From positions 152,001-216,000 of the forward strand of contig NZ_JAUSTK010000007.1 in NCBI RefSeq assembly GCF_030812855.1: 64,000 nt of DNA. Reading direction: 5' to 3'. Numbering within the stretch: the first letter of the stretch is position 1; each line of letters opens with the position of its first letter. The translations under genes were made by a program, and so were the position numbers. The DNA is from Paenibacillus wynnii (lineage in GTDB: Bacteria > Bacillota > Bacilli > Paenibacillales > Paenibacillaceae). Shown one piece after another: positions 1-9,300 of this stretch. The notes beneath the pieces are model-generated. The model saw nothing but the letters and a program-made list of their open reading frames with translations, had not been told where the DNA came from and ran no database searches.

Positions 1-820
1 AGGCTTGAACAAGCAAATACTTGGCCATTCCGCGTTTTCTCCACGGCTCTCTTACAAATACATCTTCGACAACCCCGATTCCTGCAATGCCTTCGGTTCC
101 TTCAACTTCTACCGTTTCTCCACTCTCTTCGCTTTTCCAGGCCATCGTGCAGCCTACAATTTCTTCTCCCTGACGAATCACCATTGACGTCCATAGTGGG
201 TTTTGCTTGTACTGAGTCAGCCTGCCAATTCCCAGCGCACTATCCGGCCACACCTCAGCCTCTAATTCCAAATACTCCTGCTCCATACGGGCTGTCTCTA
301 TTGACCAATAGGTAAAGTCATAGCCTTCCTCCAGTACAAGGGGCTGTATAGATTCGGTGAGGTCACGCTCCATGGAATACAAGTTCTTGTAATGGCTGAA
401 CCCTCGATGCTTCGCAAAATACTGGTTATTCAGGTTATCTGAAGGATCATTCCCTACACACATAAGTGTAGAGTATTCACTGGGAAAAGATTCTTTGAGC
501 TGCTGGGCGCGGGAGAACAGATACTCATACACACTGTCCATCAATTCATAATCCTTTTCCCTCTCCGGGATGGTCCTCAGATTGATGAAAATCTTATGTT
601 TGTTGTCAGTGGTACGGCCGGGAGGAACAATATCAAATACTTCTACCTGTCCCTTAGCCACCATTTTCCCACCTTCAAAAGCACAGTAAACATTCACATA
701 GTTGTCTTCTTCCCCTACCCACCAAAAAGTAACCTTCTCTCTGGTATTTACTGCATTGTACAGCCCACCTAATAACGGCAAGTCCCCCACTTGATAATTC
801 CGGATCTCGATTTCAGCCAA
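1..820 (-). CDS. GNAT-family acetyltransferase (3' end cut by window edge)
   Basis: About 273 codons are visible and the frame runs off the left edge. It starts at TTG (820-818), the first start after an in-frame TGA just upstream; the ribosome-binding site is weak. The N-terminal half reads as one degenerate GNAT-like domain (starting AEIEIRNYQVGDLP). The second half contains the acetyl-CoA loop: VEDVFVREPWRKRG then MAKYLL, fitting the R/QxxGxA motif. The protein therefore looks like a tandem two-domain GNAT enzyme that transfers an acetyl group from acetyl-CoA to an unknown amine. It is followed upstream by a separate terminated gene, so it is probably monocistronic here. Substrate unknown. 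Confidence 0.75.
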   Translation of the reverse strand, partial: MAEIEIRNYQVGDLPLLGGLYNAVNTREKVTFWWVGEEDNYVNVYCAFEGGKMVAKGQVEVFDIVPPGRTTDNKHKIFINLRTIPEREKDYELMDSVYEYLFSRAQQLKESFPSEYSTLMCVGNDPSDNLNNQYFAKHRGFSHYKNLYSMERDLTESIQPLVLEEGYDFTYWSIETARMEQEYLELEAEVWPDSALGIGRLTQYKQNPLWTSMVIRQGEEIVGCTMAWKSEESGETVEVEGTEGIAGIGVVEDVFVREPWRKRGMAKYLLVQA

Positions 821-913
821 TGGTAATCACTGCTCGCTTTCCTTTTTTTATCAAGCATACCATTACATTTTATGGATTAGCAGGTACTATTTATATATAA
901 TTATTTGTGACGC

Positions 914-938
914 AAAAAAAGGACGTGATTCACGCCCT
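914..938 (-). terminator. Intrinsic terminator after the CxxH/CxxC gene
   Basis: On the minus strand a 7-bp stem (GGGCGTG / CACGTCC, one G-U pair, 3-nt loop) is followed by seven T. It lies 22 bases past the stop codon of the small gene at 960-1127. Confidence 0.8.
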
Positions 939-959
939 TCATCCTACATTTTCTATATG

Positions 960-1127
960 TCAGACCACCAAATACTCCGCATTCTTATCGCATTCTGCGC
1001 ATTTTGCCGGTGGATCCCAATCCGAGAATTCCGTATCCTTCAAATCCACAATATCAGGCGCATCCTCATATTCGTCCACAAACATATCAATAGCTAATTC
1101 CACATGTTCCTTACATACTACATACAT
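960..1127 (-). CDS. CxxH/CxxC small protein (BA_5709-type family)
   Basis: A 55-residue protein, ATG at 1127-1125, with AAAGGG about 11 bases upstream. It begins MYVVCKEHVELAIDMFVDEY, has a central SDWDPP, then CAECDKNAEYLVV at the C terminus. The N-terminal CxxH and C-terminal CxxC are the hallmarks of the CxxH/CxxC protein family of Bacillales and probably form one metal site, likely zinc. The size fits the family. Function is not known. It has its own terminator. The plus-strand frame across the same bases is only the antisense shadow. The family call rests on recognising the motif layout, not on a search. Confidence 0.85.
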   Translation of the reverse strand: MYVVCKEHVELAIDMFVDEYEDAPDIVDLKDTEFSDWDPPAKCAECDKNAEYLVV

Positions 1128-1234
1128 CAACCAAGCATCCCTTTCTGTGCCGCTACGGTGTAATACTATTACTACTACTGTTCTACCATAATTCTAGGGA
1201 AAAGGGAACTCCCTTTCCGTCCGGATCACAAACT

Positions 1235-3004
1235 TTAAGCTCTGTTAACGAAATCTTCGATCTCTTCCGCAATAAGCGCTAAAGCATCTTTCCAAAATTG
1301 CAGCGAGTGAACATCAATCTCCATGAGTTTTGCAGCATCAACAATATTATTTTTGCTCGTAGCGCTTAAGAACGTATGGTATCGGGCAACGAAATCTCTT
1401 CCCTGTTTTTTATATTGCGCATAAAGACCTTTGGAGAACAATAACCCGAACGAATAGGGGAAATTCAAAAACTCGTTACCCGACATATAATATCCCACTT
1501 TATTAATCCACATATAAGGATGGATTGTTGCAGGGTCAATACTCTGCCCGTAAGCTTCCTGCATACAAGCAAGCATTAGCTCATTCAGTTCCTCAACGGA
1601 CAAGGTGCCGTGCTTTCTTTTTTCGTATAGCTGATTCTCGAATAAATACCTTCCATAGAAATCAACAACAAAATATCCAGCATCCGAAATACTTCGCTCC
1701 AGGAGGGAAACACCGTCTTCTCTTGGTGCGAGCCTAAGTAATTCATGATTGACTATGGTTTCACAGAAGATCGAAGCGGTCTCCGCAATAGGAGTAGGGT
1801 AATCTGTGTTTATCATCTTTTCGTCGGAAAGACAGGAACTATGGTAGGCGTGTCCAATTTCATGAGCGAGCACCCCTACATCCGTGTAACTCCCGGTAAA
1901 GGTGGTCATGATACGGCTTTCTTTTAGCGGAAAAATGTCGACACACATCCCGTAATTTCCTTTTCCCGGTCTAGGCTCGGCATCAATCCAGTGATTATCA
2001 AAGACCCTTTGGGCAAAATCGGCAAGCTCATCACTAAAGGTTCGGAAGCTGTCGACAATACAATCCCTAGCCTCTGCATAAGTTAGGACTTTAATACCTT
2101 CATTTATTGGGGCGAAAATATCATAAAAGGGAAGGCTCCCGGGATGCCCTAACCTTTGAGCTTTCTTCAAATAATAGGTATGAAATACAGGCAGGTTTTC
2201 TTTTATAGCGGATAACATGACCTCTAAGGTTTCACGGTCCATTCTCGAGGCAGTAAGAACCTTTGCTAAAGGAGATTCATACCCTCTCATCCCATATATC
2301 GTAAGGGCCTCACCGCTGATTCCATTAATACTGGCCGCGCTTACCTCTGCTATGCTCCTATAGGCTTCCCATTCGGCATAATATGCTGCTTTTCTCAACG
2401 TAGAGTTTGTGTCGTAGGCCATATTCCGCAGTTCGGAGAGTGACAATCGACGGGATTCTCCTTCAACCTCAACATCCACAAGTACATTGGAGACACTATT
2501 CATATACAACCTTTGCCATGCCTTGGACCCTGTGCTTTGCAGCCTTGCAATAACCGCCTCTACCTCTTCACTTAATACATATTTGGATTGCCTCAGAAGT
2601 TCATTCAGATAAAACCGGTGCTCTATAAGATAGGGTGAACAGTCTACAATCTCACCTAAGCCGTCTACGGCAGTAAGCCATTTGCTGAAGCCTACACAGG
2701 CATTCACTACCTCTGCACCTTCACCCTCAATATCATCCAGCATATCCATTGCTTCCGTATTTCGGCTATCTGCACTTAGGATTAGTTCCAAATAACAAGA
2801 CAAACAAGCGAATACGCTTTTGAATGCATTATTCCTCTTTAAAAACTCCTCTATGAGAGTAGAAGGCTCATTCCTATCGTTAGAACTTAGAACTGTCCAT
2901 TCTTTTAAAGCTTGTATATGATGCTTGAGTCGTTCACGATCTGCTTTCCATTCCTCTGAATAAAAAGAAGTATATAGGCTGTCTAGATTCCAGGTTAGAT
3001 TCAT
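1235..3004 (-). CDS. pepF: M3-family oligoendopeptidase (PepF type)
   Basis: A 589-residue cytoplasmic zinc peptidase expected to cut short peptides. The catalytic HEIGH (in VLAHEIGHAYHS) lies near residue 380, with the third zinc ligand region (ETASIFCE) about 25 residues later, as in M3 enzymes. Length is typical of PepF. The start is placed at ATG 3004-3002 (MNLTWNLDSLYTSF) because AGGGGGA sits 8 bases upstream; an in-frame start 48 bases earlier lacks such a site. It follows the cyd operon terminator in the same direction and probably has its own promoter. A hairpin without a T-run (1197-1219) separates it from the next small gene. Confidence 0.9.
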   Translation of the reverse strand: MNLTWNLDSLYTSFYSEEWKADRERLKHHIQALKEWTVLSSNDRNEPSTLIEEFLKRNNAFKSVFACLSCYLELILSADSRNTEAMDMLDDIEGEGAEVVNACVGFSKWLTAVDGLGEIVDCSPYLIEHRFYLNELLRQSKYVLSEEVEAVIARLQSTGSKAWQRLYMNSVSNVLVDVEVEGESRRLSLSELRNMAYDTNSTLRKAAYYAEWEAYRSIAEVSAASINGISGEALTIYGMRGYESPLAKVLTASRMDRETLEVMLSAIKENLPVFHTYYLKKAQRLGHPGSLPFYDIFAPINEGIKVLTYAEARDCIVDSFRTFSDELADFAQRVFDNHWIDAEPRPGKGNYGMCVDIFPLKESRIMTTFTGSYTDVGVLAHEIGHAYHSSCLSDEKMINTDYPTPIAETASIFCETIVNHELLRLAPREDGVSLLERSISDAGYFVVDFYGRYLFENQLYEKRKHGTLSVEELNELMLACMQEAYGQSIDPATIHPYMWINKVGYYMSGNEFLNFPYSFGLLFSKGLYAQYKKQGRDFVARYHTFLSATSKNNIVDAAKLMEIDVHSLQFWKDALALIAEEIEDFVNRA

Positions 3005-3105
3005 TGGTAAACATCCCCCTAGCTTATAATATGGAAAGTTAATAATTCCCATAATAATTAAACCCTACCATGATCTTTTTGTTTTTTCAATTTATTTCTC
3101 CCTAC

Positions 3106-3148
3106 AAAAAAAGATCCCCTCCACCCCGCTCAGGAGTCAGAAGGAATC
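3106..3148 (-). terminator. Intrinsic terminator of the cydABCD operon
   Basis: The minus strand carries a 9-bp stem (GATTCCTTC / GAGGGGATC with two G-U pairs) followed directly by C and seven T, 11 bases beyond the stop of the last cyd gene. Confidence 0.8.
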
Positions 3149-3158
3149 TTATCGTCAT

Positions 3159-4925
3159 CTATACACTCAAAAACTCCGCCGGTCGATCCAGCTCATACAA
3201 TCGGCGATACCTCGGCTCCCGTTCCATCAGTTCCGCATGCGTGCCGCGCATTTCCACAGAACCATTTTCCATGAAAATGACTTCGTCCATCTGCTCCGCA
3301 CCCACCAGATGATGCGTCACCCAAACCAACGTTTTCCCAGCCATCGCCTCAAAAATCGTAGCCAGCAGCTCGCGCTCCGTCCGCGGATCCAGTCCAACAG
3401 TCGGCTCATCGAGTACAACAACAGGTGTATTCTGCAGCAAAATACGCGCGAGTGCTATCCGCTGTCTTTCCCCGCCGGAAAAGCGTTGTCCTGCCTCACG
3501 CACAGGTGTATTATAGCCCTCTGGCAGTGAAGAGATTAATGTATCCAGCTTCGCAAGTGCTCCAGCTTCCTTAATCGCCTCGTCAGACGCCTTCGGGTCT
3601 CCCAAACGGATATTATTAGCTACCGTAGTATCGAACAGATGCGGACTCTGATTCAGCACTGAAATAATCGAAGGAATTCTATCTCCATAAGCTGCAGCAT
3701 CCATTCCGTTAATCACAGCCGACCCAACGGAAGGCTTAATCACGCCTTGAATGACCTTTAGCAATGTTGATTTACCAACTCCACTACGACCGATAATTGC
3801 GATCTTTTTACCTTGTGGAATGTCGAGATTCAGATCGCGTATCGACCATTCTTCACTTTCACTGGCTCCATAGCGGTATCCGGCATTTTTCAGCTGAATG
3901 TGAACAGATTGTACATCCATAGCCGCCGCAGCAGTATTGTCCAGCGTCAACCCAGCAGCCACTGCATGTTCCTCATCGACTTCCACTCCGGCTAACCGCT
4001 CCAGAGAGTTGCGGTATTGCGGAATCTTCTCTACCGCTTCGGATACAGGCAGAAACGCATCTGCCACAGGGAATACCACCAATACAAAAGCAGCAATTAG
4101 CGTACCCGCAATCGCACCACTAGCGTATTGTCCCGCTGCCCAGAACAGCAAGGAGACAACGCCAACACCAACAATCGCCTGCCCAATGAACATTCGAAGT
4201 CGAGCCCACCCCCGCAGGGCAGCATCGGTACGGGCAACTCTTTTCTCATCCGCTTCATAGGTATCTACGAACTGAGCCTGCCGTCCGCTGATCACCCAAT
4301 CACCCATGCCCAGTACGGCATCGGTCAGCTTCTGATAAAGACTATTGCGCTCCTGCTTGACTTCCCGCTGACGCTTTTGTGTGAACAGCAGCGAAATGAG
4401 TGGAAGCACTACAACCAATACCAGAATATACAACGCCATCAGCAGCGCAAAGGCGATATCAAACGTTCCCAGTGAAATGACCACAGCCGCATAGAGCAAC
4501 AAAGCGATTACACTAGGAAATACCGTACGTAGATATACATTTTGCAAATACTCAATGTCGTCAGCCAGCATGCCCAGAATGTCACCTGTACGGAAACGCG
4601 AGGACAGAAACAGCGCTTGCGGTTCCAGAATATTGTAGAGACGAATACGCATTTTGGACAGAATCCGCAGAATCGTATCATGCCCTAACAGACGTTCTAT
4701 ATAGTGAATCACTGCCCGGCTGGTCCCGAAAGTGCGAACACCAACAATCGGCACATAGATCATTAAGATATTTTCAATAGGGGTGGACGCTTTCGAAATC
4801 AGAAATCCTGACGTATACATCAGAGAAGAGGCTGAAAAAACCGTCAGCGCTCCAAGCAGGATTATAAGTACAAAACGCCAGAAATACGGCGATATATAGG
4901 GAGCAAACCATCCTTCACGTTTCAA
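3159..4925 (-). CDS. cydC: Thiol reductant ABC exporter, CydC-type subunit (cydD in Bacillus naming)
   Basis: A 588-residue half-transporter: six membrane segments in the first ~300 residues and a nucleotide-binding domain after. Walker A is GRSGVGKST, signature FSGGERQ, Walker B VVVLDEPT with an H-loop in VTHH. It pairs with the preceding gene product to form the heterodimeric exporter needed for bd oxidase assembly (cysteine/glutathione or haem-linked transport in E. coli). The start is TTG at 4925, overlapping the previous stop by 4 bases, with GGAGGG upstream, so translation is coupled. The name follows the E. coli convention; Bacillus calls the second subunit CydD. Confidence 0.9.
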   Translation of the reverse strand: MKREGWFAPYISPYFWRFVLIILLGALTVFSASSLMYTSGFLISKASTPIENILMIYVPIVGVRTFGTSRAVIHYIERLLGHDTILRILSKMRIRLYNILEPQALFLSSRFRTGDILGMLADDIEYLQNVYLRTVFPSVIALLLYAAVVISLGTFDIAFALLMALYILVLVVVLPLISLLFTQKRQREVKQERNSLYQKLTDAVLGMGDWVISGRQAQFVDTYEADEKRVARTDAALRGWARLRMFIGQAIVGVGVVSLLFWAAGQYASGAIAGTLIAAFVLVVFPVADAFLPVSEAVEKIPQYRNSLERLAGVEVDEEHAVAAGLTLDNTAAAAMDVQSVHIQLKNAGYRYGASESEEWSIRDLNLDIPQGKKIAIIGRSGVGKSTLLKVIQGVIKPSVGSAVINGMDAAAYGDRIPSIISVLNQSPHLFDTTVANNIRLGDPKASDEAIKEAGALAKLDTLISSLPEGYNTPVREAGQRFSGGERQRIALARILLQNTPVVVLDEPTVGLDPRTERELLATIFEAMAGKTLVWVTHHLVGAEQMDEVIFMENGSVEMRGTHAELMEREPRYRRLYELDRPAEFLSV

Positions 4926-6664
4926 TGGATTCCCTCCAATTGCGATTGAATAAGCTCATAATATACACCCTTGCGGGCAATCAATTCCCTGTGAGTACCC
5001 ACCTCAGCTACTTGGCCTTGGTGCATCACAATAATAACGTCCATATCGATCATCCAATGCAGGCGGTGCGTAGCCAAGAATACCAGCTTCCCTGCGAACA
5101 GCGGCAGCATCGTTTCCTTCAGCTCATACTCCGTCTCGATGTCCAGATGGGCAGTCGGCTCGTCTAACAGCATAATTGGACGGCTGCTAAGCAGGGCACG
5201 GGCCAAGGCAACACGCTGCTCCTGTCCTCCGCTAAGTGAGCGGCCGCCGCCGCCGATCATTTCGCCCAGTCCGTTTGGCAGTGAGGACACAAGCTTTGAT
5301 AATCCGGCTGCATCTACTACTCTGCTTACTTCATCCATGGATGCATCAGGATAATAGAACCGCACATTGTCCGCCAAAGTACCACTGAAGATATAAGGCC
5401 TTTGCGGAATATAGGAGGTCTGTTTCCGCCACTCCTCATCCGTCAATGCACTGACATGAGTTCCATTGACGGTAATATTCCCGGAGGTAGGATGCAGGAA
5501 CCCTCCCAATATATCGACTAACGTGGACTTACCGGCGCCGCTCTCTCCGATAATCCCCACTTTACGGGCACCTGTAACCTTAAGGTTAATCCCTGCGAGC
5601 GAAGAATGTCCACCTTCCTCATAATCCACACCCACGTCATTCAGTATTAATTCACTATCTTTATGCCAATCAAATACCGAGCCTGTAGAGGAAACGGAAC
5701 GATCTAGAACCTCTGCCTTAACCGTATCTCTATCAATGATGCTCTTCATAGCTTCGCCGGCTTCCTTCCCATCCAAGGTGGCATGGAAATCTGCACCTAC
5801 CAGTCGAACGGGCAGGAAATATTCAGGTGCAAGGATTAGAATCGTAAGACCCGTAACTAGCGTCATCTGATCATTGACCAAACGCAGCCCCAAGCTTACA
5901 GCTACCGAAGCGACCGACAGCATCGTGAAAAAGTCGAGTGCGAACGAGGACAAAAAGGCGACGCGCAGTGTGCGCATAGTAGCCGACCGATAACGGTCAC
6001 TTACCGCTGCAATGCTCTCGCTGTGGCTGCGGCTGCGTCCCAGAAATTTCAGCGTCTCCAATCCGCGCAGCGAATCCACGAAATGATTGGACAGAGTACG
6101 GTAAGACTTTAACTGGCGATCCATCTGTTTACGGGCCGTCAACCCGATCAAAATCATAAAAACGATAATAATAGGCATCGTTACCGTGAGGATAATGCCG
6201 CTCGTCGTATCCTGCGTAAAGATATACAACAGCAGCAGAACAGGTGTAACAGACATTCCTACCATCCGTGGAATGATAAGCTCCAGGTATGTACGGAACT
6301 TCGTGACTCCTTCCAATACAAGTGTAACCAGATTCCCGGTTCCACGGTCACCGACCATTCGAGGCCCCAACTGGAACAGCTTATCCATCATTTCCTTGCG
6401 CATACTGCTTCCGGTCGCTTCTGCAAAGCGGTAAGAGACATGGCTCATCAGCATGGCACACGCATGTCTTACAAGAAATGCAAGAAGGAACAATAGCGCA
6501 ATGCCCCATTGTTCCTTCAGCGGTTCTCCCGCAAACAGCGCAGAGATGACTTCTGCCAGCCATTTAGCCAGCAGAAGAATAGACAAGCTTTGCACCAGGG
6601 TAAGGAAGCCCACGATCAGAAAGACCGGCTTAACTCCTTTGTACCCAAGCAAATTTTTATCCAT
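4922..6664 (-). CDS. cydD: Thiol reductant ABC exporter, CydD-type subunit (cydC in Bacillus naming)
   Basis: A 580-residue ABC half-exporter with an N-terminal six-helix membrane domain and a C-terminal ATPase: Walker A GESGAGKST, signature LSGGQEQ, Walker B IMLLDEPTAHLD, H-loop ATHR. Its start codon overlaps the cydB stop by one base (TAATG) and its stop overlaps the next start, so the four cyd genes form one tightly coupled operon. In the family the dimer exports low-molecular thiols and is required to mature cytochrome bd. Which of the two subunits is degenerate at its ATP site cannot be judged by eye. Confidence 0.9.
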   Translation of the reverse strand: MDKNLLGYKGVKPVFLIVGFLTLVQSLSILLLAKWLAEVISALFAGEPLKEQWGIALLFLLAFLVRHACAMLMSHVSYRFAEATGSSMRKEMMDKLFQLGPRMVGDRGTGNLVTLVLEGVTKFRTYLELIIPRMVGMSVTPVLLLLYIFTQDTTSGIILTVTMPIIIVFMILIGLTARKQMDRQLKSYRTLSNHFVDSLRGLETLKFLGRSRSHSESIAAVSDRYRSATMRTLRVAFLSSFALDFFTMLSVASVAVSLGLRLVNDQMTLVTGLTILILAPEYFLPVRLVGADFHATLDGKEAGEAMKSIIDRDTVKAEVLDRSVSSTGSVFDWHKDSELILNDVGVDYEEGGHSSLAGINLKVTGARKVGIIGESGAGKSTLVDILGGFLHPTSGNITVNGTHVSALTDEEWRKQTSYIPQRPYIFSGTLADNVRFYYPDASMDEVSRVVDAAGLSKLVSSLPNGLGEMIGGGGRSLSGGQEQRVALARALLSSRPIMLLDEPTAHLDIETEYELKETMLPLFAGKLVFLATHRLHWMIDMDVIIVMHQGQVAEVGTHRELIARKGVYYELIQSQLEGIH

Positions 6665-7680
6665 TAGTATTCAAGATGCTCCTTCTCGTGAACCCGTTTG
6701 TGAAAGATAAAGTAACTCCAAATTTGATATCCCAGAACGAACGGCAGCAGCGTCAGCGCAACAATCGTCATTACTTTCAGAGAGTAATGTCCCGAAGCAG
6801 CATTGGTAATCGTCAGGTTGAAGGCTTGATCAATGGAGCTGATCATTACTCTTGGGAACAACCCGATAAAAATCGAAGCTACCGACAAGGCCATTACAGC
6901 CCCCGTCATCCCAAAAGCCCAGCCGTCTTTCTTGTTCGTCATGAAGTATCCGCCGAGTACATAAGCAATAATACCCAATATCACTACAATTAGAAGCAGC
7001 GTTCCACGCACTTCAAATACATCGGTCATGAAATAGGTCATAATTACAAACGTAAGGAGTAGCGCGCCCAATGGAAGCAGTAACTTCTGGGCCAGTTTAC
7101 GCGCCCGAACTTGCAGGTCGCCGACCGTGCGAAGGGTGGTGAACATCAGTCCATGCACCAAGCACAGCATAACTACTGTAATTCCGGCTACTACGGTATA
7201 CACATTAACAATATCCGTAAATCCCGCGTACATCTGCATATCTGCATCAATTGGCAAGCCCTTAATGAAGCTTGCGAACACTACCGCCAGTAGGAACGGT
7301 GGGAGGAAGCTGCCAAAGAAGATACAGGCATCCCAAGTTCTTCTCCACGCCAGCGAATCCCGTTTGCCTCTGAATTCAAAGGCGACACCGCGGGCAATCA
7401 AGGCTAGTAATGCGAAGACAAAAGGAATATAGAAGCCGCTGAATAATGTAGCATACCATTCTGGAAAAGCAGCGAACATCGCACCGGCACCAGTTAGCAG
7501 CCACACTTCATTCGCATCCCAGAAAGGACCAATAGAGTTAATCAAAACTCGGCGCTCCGTATCATTCTTAGCCAGGAACTGCGTTTCCATCCCTACGCCG
7601 AAATCAAAGCCCTCCAGAAAGAAAAATCCTATAAAAAGTACTGCAATCAGCACAAACCACAGTTCATTAAGAGAAAGCAT
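6664..7680 (-). CDS. cydB: Cytochrome bd ubiquinol/menaquinol oxidase subunit II
   Basis: A 338-residue integral membrane subunit with about eight to nine helices. Family marks are EGFDFGVG near the N terminus and the block FWDANEVWLLTGAGAMFAAF shortly after. The start is ATG at 7680-7678 (MLSLNELWFVL), with AAGGAGGG 6 bases upstream; nine extra codons in the open frame have no such site. It overlaps the 3' end of cydA by 14 bases. CydB stabilises the haem-bearing CydA. Together they reduce oxygen to water at very high affinity, probably using menaquinol here. Confidence 0.95.
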   Translation of the reverse strand: MLSLNELWFVLIAVLFIGFFFLEGFDFGVGMETQFLAKNDTERRVLINSIGPFWDANEVWLLTGAGAMFAAFPEWYATLFSGFYIPFVFALLALIARGVAFEFRGKRDSLAWRRTWDACIFFGSFLPPFLLAVVFASFIKGLPIDADMQMYAGFTDIVNVYTVVAGITVVMLCLVHGLMFTTLRTVGDLQVRARKLAQKLLLPLGALLLTFVIMTYFMTDVFEVRGTLLLIVVILGIIAYVLGGYFMTNKKDGWAFGMTGAVMALSVASIFIGLFPRVMISSIDQAFNLTITNAASGHYSLKVMTIVALTLLPFVLGYQIWSYFIFHKRVHEKEHLEY

Positions 7681-9076
7681 GGGATCCCTCCTTGTTATAT
7701 GGGTCATGCGAAGAGCCGTGATCGTGATCGTTATCCATGTTATAAGGGCCTTTTTTGATCACCTTAATGAATAAGCCCACTAGTATTGCTCCGAGTATTG
7801 CATAAATAACTGTAAATGAAATTACTGAGAACAGCACCTGTCCACTCGTAATATTAGGTGATACGCTATCTTTAGTCTGCATAAGCCCGAACACAGTCCA
7901 AGGTTGACGTCCAAACTCTGTCATTACCCAACCCGCTGTATTGGCGATCGGAGGCAGCAGTAACCCCCAGAACATAAACCGCATAAACCAGGTGTTCGGT
8001 TGGTCCATCTTTTTACGCCACATAAGGAACATTGCATACATGCCCAGGAAGATCATAGCTGTACCTGCCGCAACCATGATGCGGAAACTCCAGAACGTTG
8101 TACGCACCGGAGGAATGTAATTTCCGGGGCCATATTTTTGCTCATACTCCGCTTGCAGCTCGTTCATCCCTTTAACCTCACCGGAAAACTTGCTGTAAGA
8201 GAGAAAGCTGAGTAAGTAAGGGATTTTGAATTCGCCGCTGCTTACCTTGTTCTCAGGATCAATATTTGCCCATACAGTCCAAGGTGCCGGATCGCCACTT
8301 TTGCCCCATAATCCTTCAGAGGCTGCCATCTTCATCGGCTGAGTCTCAACCAAGTATTGAGCCTGTGCATGTCCTGCCACAGCTACACCAATGGATGAAA
8401 TAATACCTACAATAGCTGCAATCTTGAACGATTTCTTGAAAAAAGATACATCCTGCTTCTTCAACAGTTTATATGCACTGATTCCCGTAATAAGAAATGC
8501 ACCGGTTGCATAAGCAGCCAGCACGGTGTGCGGGAACTCAACAATCAATTGTCCGTTGGTAATCAAGGCAAAAAAGTCATTCATCTCTGCTCGGCCATTA
8601 TTAATAGCGAAGCCTACAGGGTGCTGCATAAAGGAGTTAGCCGCCAGAATCCAGAAGGCGGATAACATCGTTCCGATTGCTACCATCCATATGGACAGCA
8701 GATGAATTCTTTTGGATACCTTATCCCAGCCAAAAATCCACAAACCGATAAACGTAGATTCCAGAAAAAAGGCCAACAGTGCTTCAATAGCAAGCGGAGC
8801 ACCGAATACGTCCCCGACAAAGCGCGAATAATCGGACCAGTTCATGCCGAACTGAAACTCCTGTAATATCCCTGTAACTACACCAACAGCAAAGTTGATG
8901 AGGAACAGCTTGCCCCAGAACTGTGCCATTCTTTTGTACTCTTCATCGCCTTTTCTTACATACATAGTCTCCATAATTGCGATTATTAGTGCTAAACCGA
9001 TCGATACTGGCACAAAGAAATAGTGAAAAATCGTCGTTGAAGCAAATTGCAAACGCGACAGCGCTACTATATCCAT
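7667..9076 (-). CDS. cydA: Cytochrome bd oxidase subunit I
   Basis: A 469-residue haem-binding subunit. His18 in the opening block (QFASTTIFHYFF) is the conserved haem b595 ligand, EFPHTVLAAY carries the second conserved His, and the GRQPW block is intact. The length and the short region after GRQPW place it among short Q-loop Bacillota enzymes rather than the long E. coli type. Expression is expected under oxygen limitation: the promoter carries two TGTGA-N6-TCACA boxes (see separate entries). First gene of cydA-cydB-ABC-ABC. Confidence 0.96.
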   Translation of the reverse strand: MDIVALSRLQFASTTIFHYFFVPVSIGLALIIAIMETMYVRKGDEEYKRMAQFWGKLFLINFAVGVVTGILQEFQFGMNWSDYSRFVGDVFGAPLAIEALLAFFLESTFIGLWIFGWDKVSKRIHLLSIWMVAIGTMLSAFWILAANSFMQHPVGFAINNGRAEMNDFFALITNGQLIVEFPHTVLAAYATGAFLITGISAYKLLKKQDVSFFKKSFKIAAIVGIISSIGVAVAGHAQAQYLVETQPMKMAASEGLWGKSGDPAPWTVWANIDPENKVSSGEFKIPYLLSFLSYSKFSGEVKGMNELQAEYEQKYGPGNYIPPVRTTFWSFRIMVAAGTAMIFLGMYAMFLMWRKKMDQPNTWFMRFMFWGLLLPPIANTAGWVMTEFGRQPWTVFGLMQTKDSVSPNITSGQVLFSVISFTVIYAILGAILVGLFIKVIKKGPYNMDNDHDHGSSHDPYNKEGSHAFS

Positions 9077-9140
9077 AATTCTCCCCTTCCTTTTTTCCCA
9101 ATTCAGTATTTATATTTTGTCAAAAATCGAACGAACAAAG

Positions 9141-9156
9141 TGTGATATTAATCACA
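9141..9156. promoter_or_regulatory. FNR/CRP-type palindrome over the cydA start of transcription
   Basis: TGTGATATTAATCACA is a perfect 16-bp palindrome fitting TGTGA-N6-TCACA. It touches the predicted -10 (9156-9161) and covers the expected transcription start near 9149, so a protein bound here should repress. A Rex-type site (TTGTGAA-N4-TTCACAA) is related but fits less well. Confidence 0.7.
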
Positions 9157-9184
9157 TTATACACCCTGTTTCGGGCTTAAAAAG
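9156..9184 (-). promoter_or_regulatory. Predicted cydA promoter
   Basis: On the minus strand a consensus -10 TATAAT lies at 9161-9156. The -35 position (17-bp spacer) is CTTTTT, a poor match. A perfect -10 with a weak -35 suggests dependence on an activator. Confidence 0.6.
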
Positions 9185-9192
9185 TATAAATT

Positions 9193-9208
9193 TGTGACAA
9201 ATATCACA
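9193..9208. promoter_or_regulatory. FNR/CRP-type palindrome upstream of the cydA promoter
   Basis: TGTGACAAATATCACA matches TGTGA-N6-TCACA exactly in both arms. Its centre is 52 bp (about five helical turns) from the first box and about 51 bp upstream of the predicted start, a position compatible with activation. Confidence 0.7.
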
Positions 9209-9220
9209 ATTTATCGATAA

Positions 9221-9252
9221 AAAGCAAAAAAAATAAGACGGTTTTACCGTCT
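9221..9252 (-). terminator. Intrinsic terminator of the ydjO transcript
   Basis: Minus-strand 6-bp stem AGACGG / CCGTCT with a TAAAA loop, then TA and eight T. It separates ydjO from the cyd promoter region. Confidence 0.75.
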
Positions 9253-9300
9253 CGGAGTTGGAATTCGATCTATAAAAATCTTGGCCCATAAAGGCGTTGG

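Noticed and set aside
907..1191. 94-residue plus-strand frame
   Set aside because: Antisense to the CxxH/CxxC gene, low-complexity Ser/Thr content.
9141..9208. Pure Rex sites at cydA
   Set aside because: Rex boxes need TTGTGAA-N4-TTCACAA; both sites differ at the inner positions and fit TGTGA-N6-TCACA exactly.
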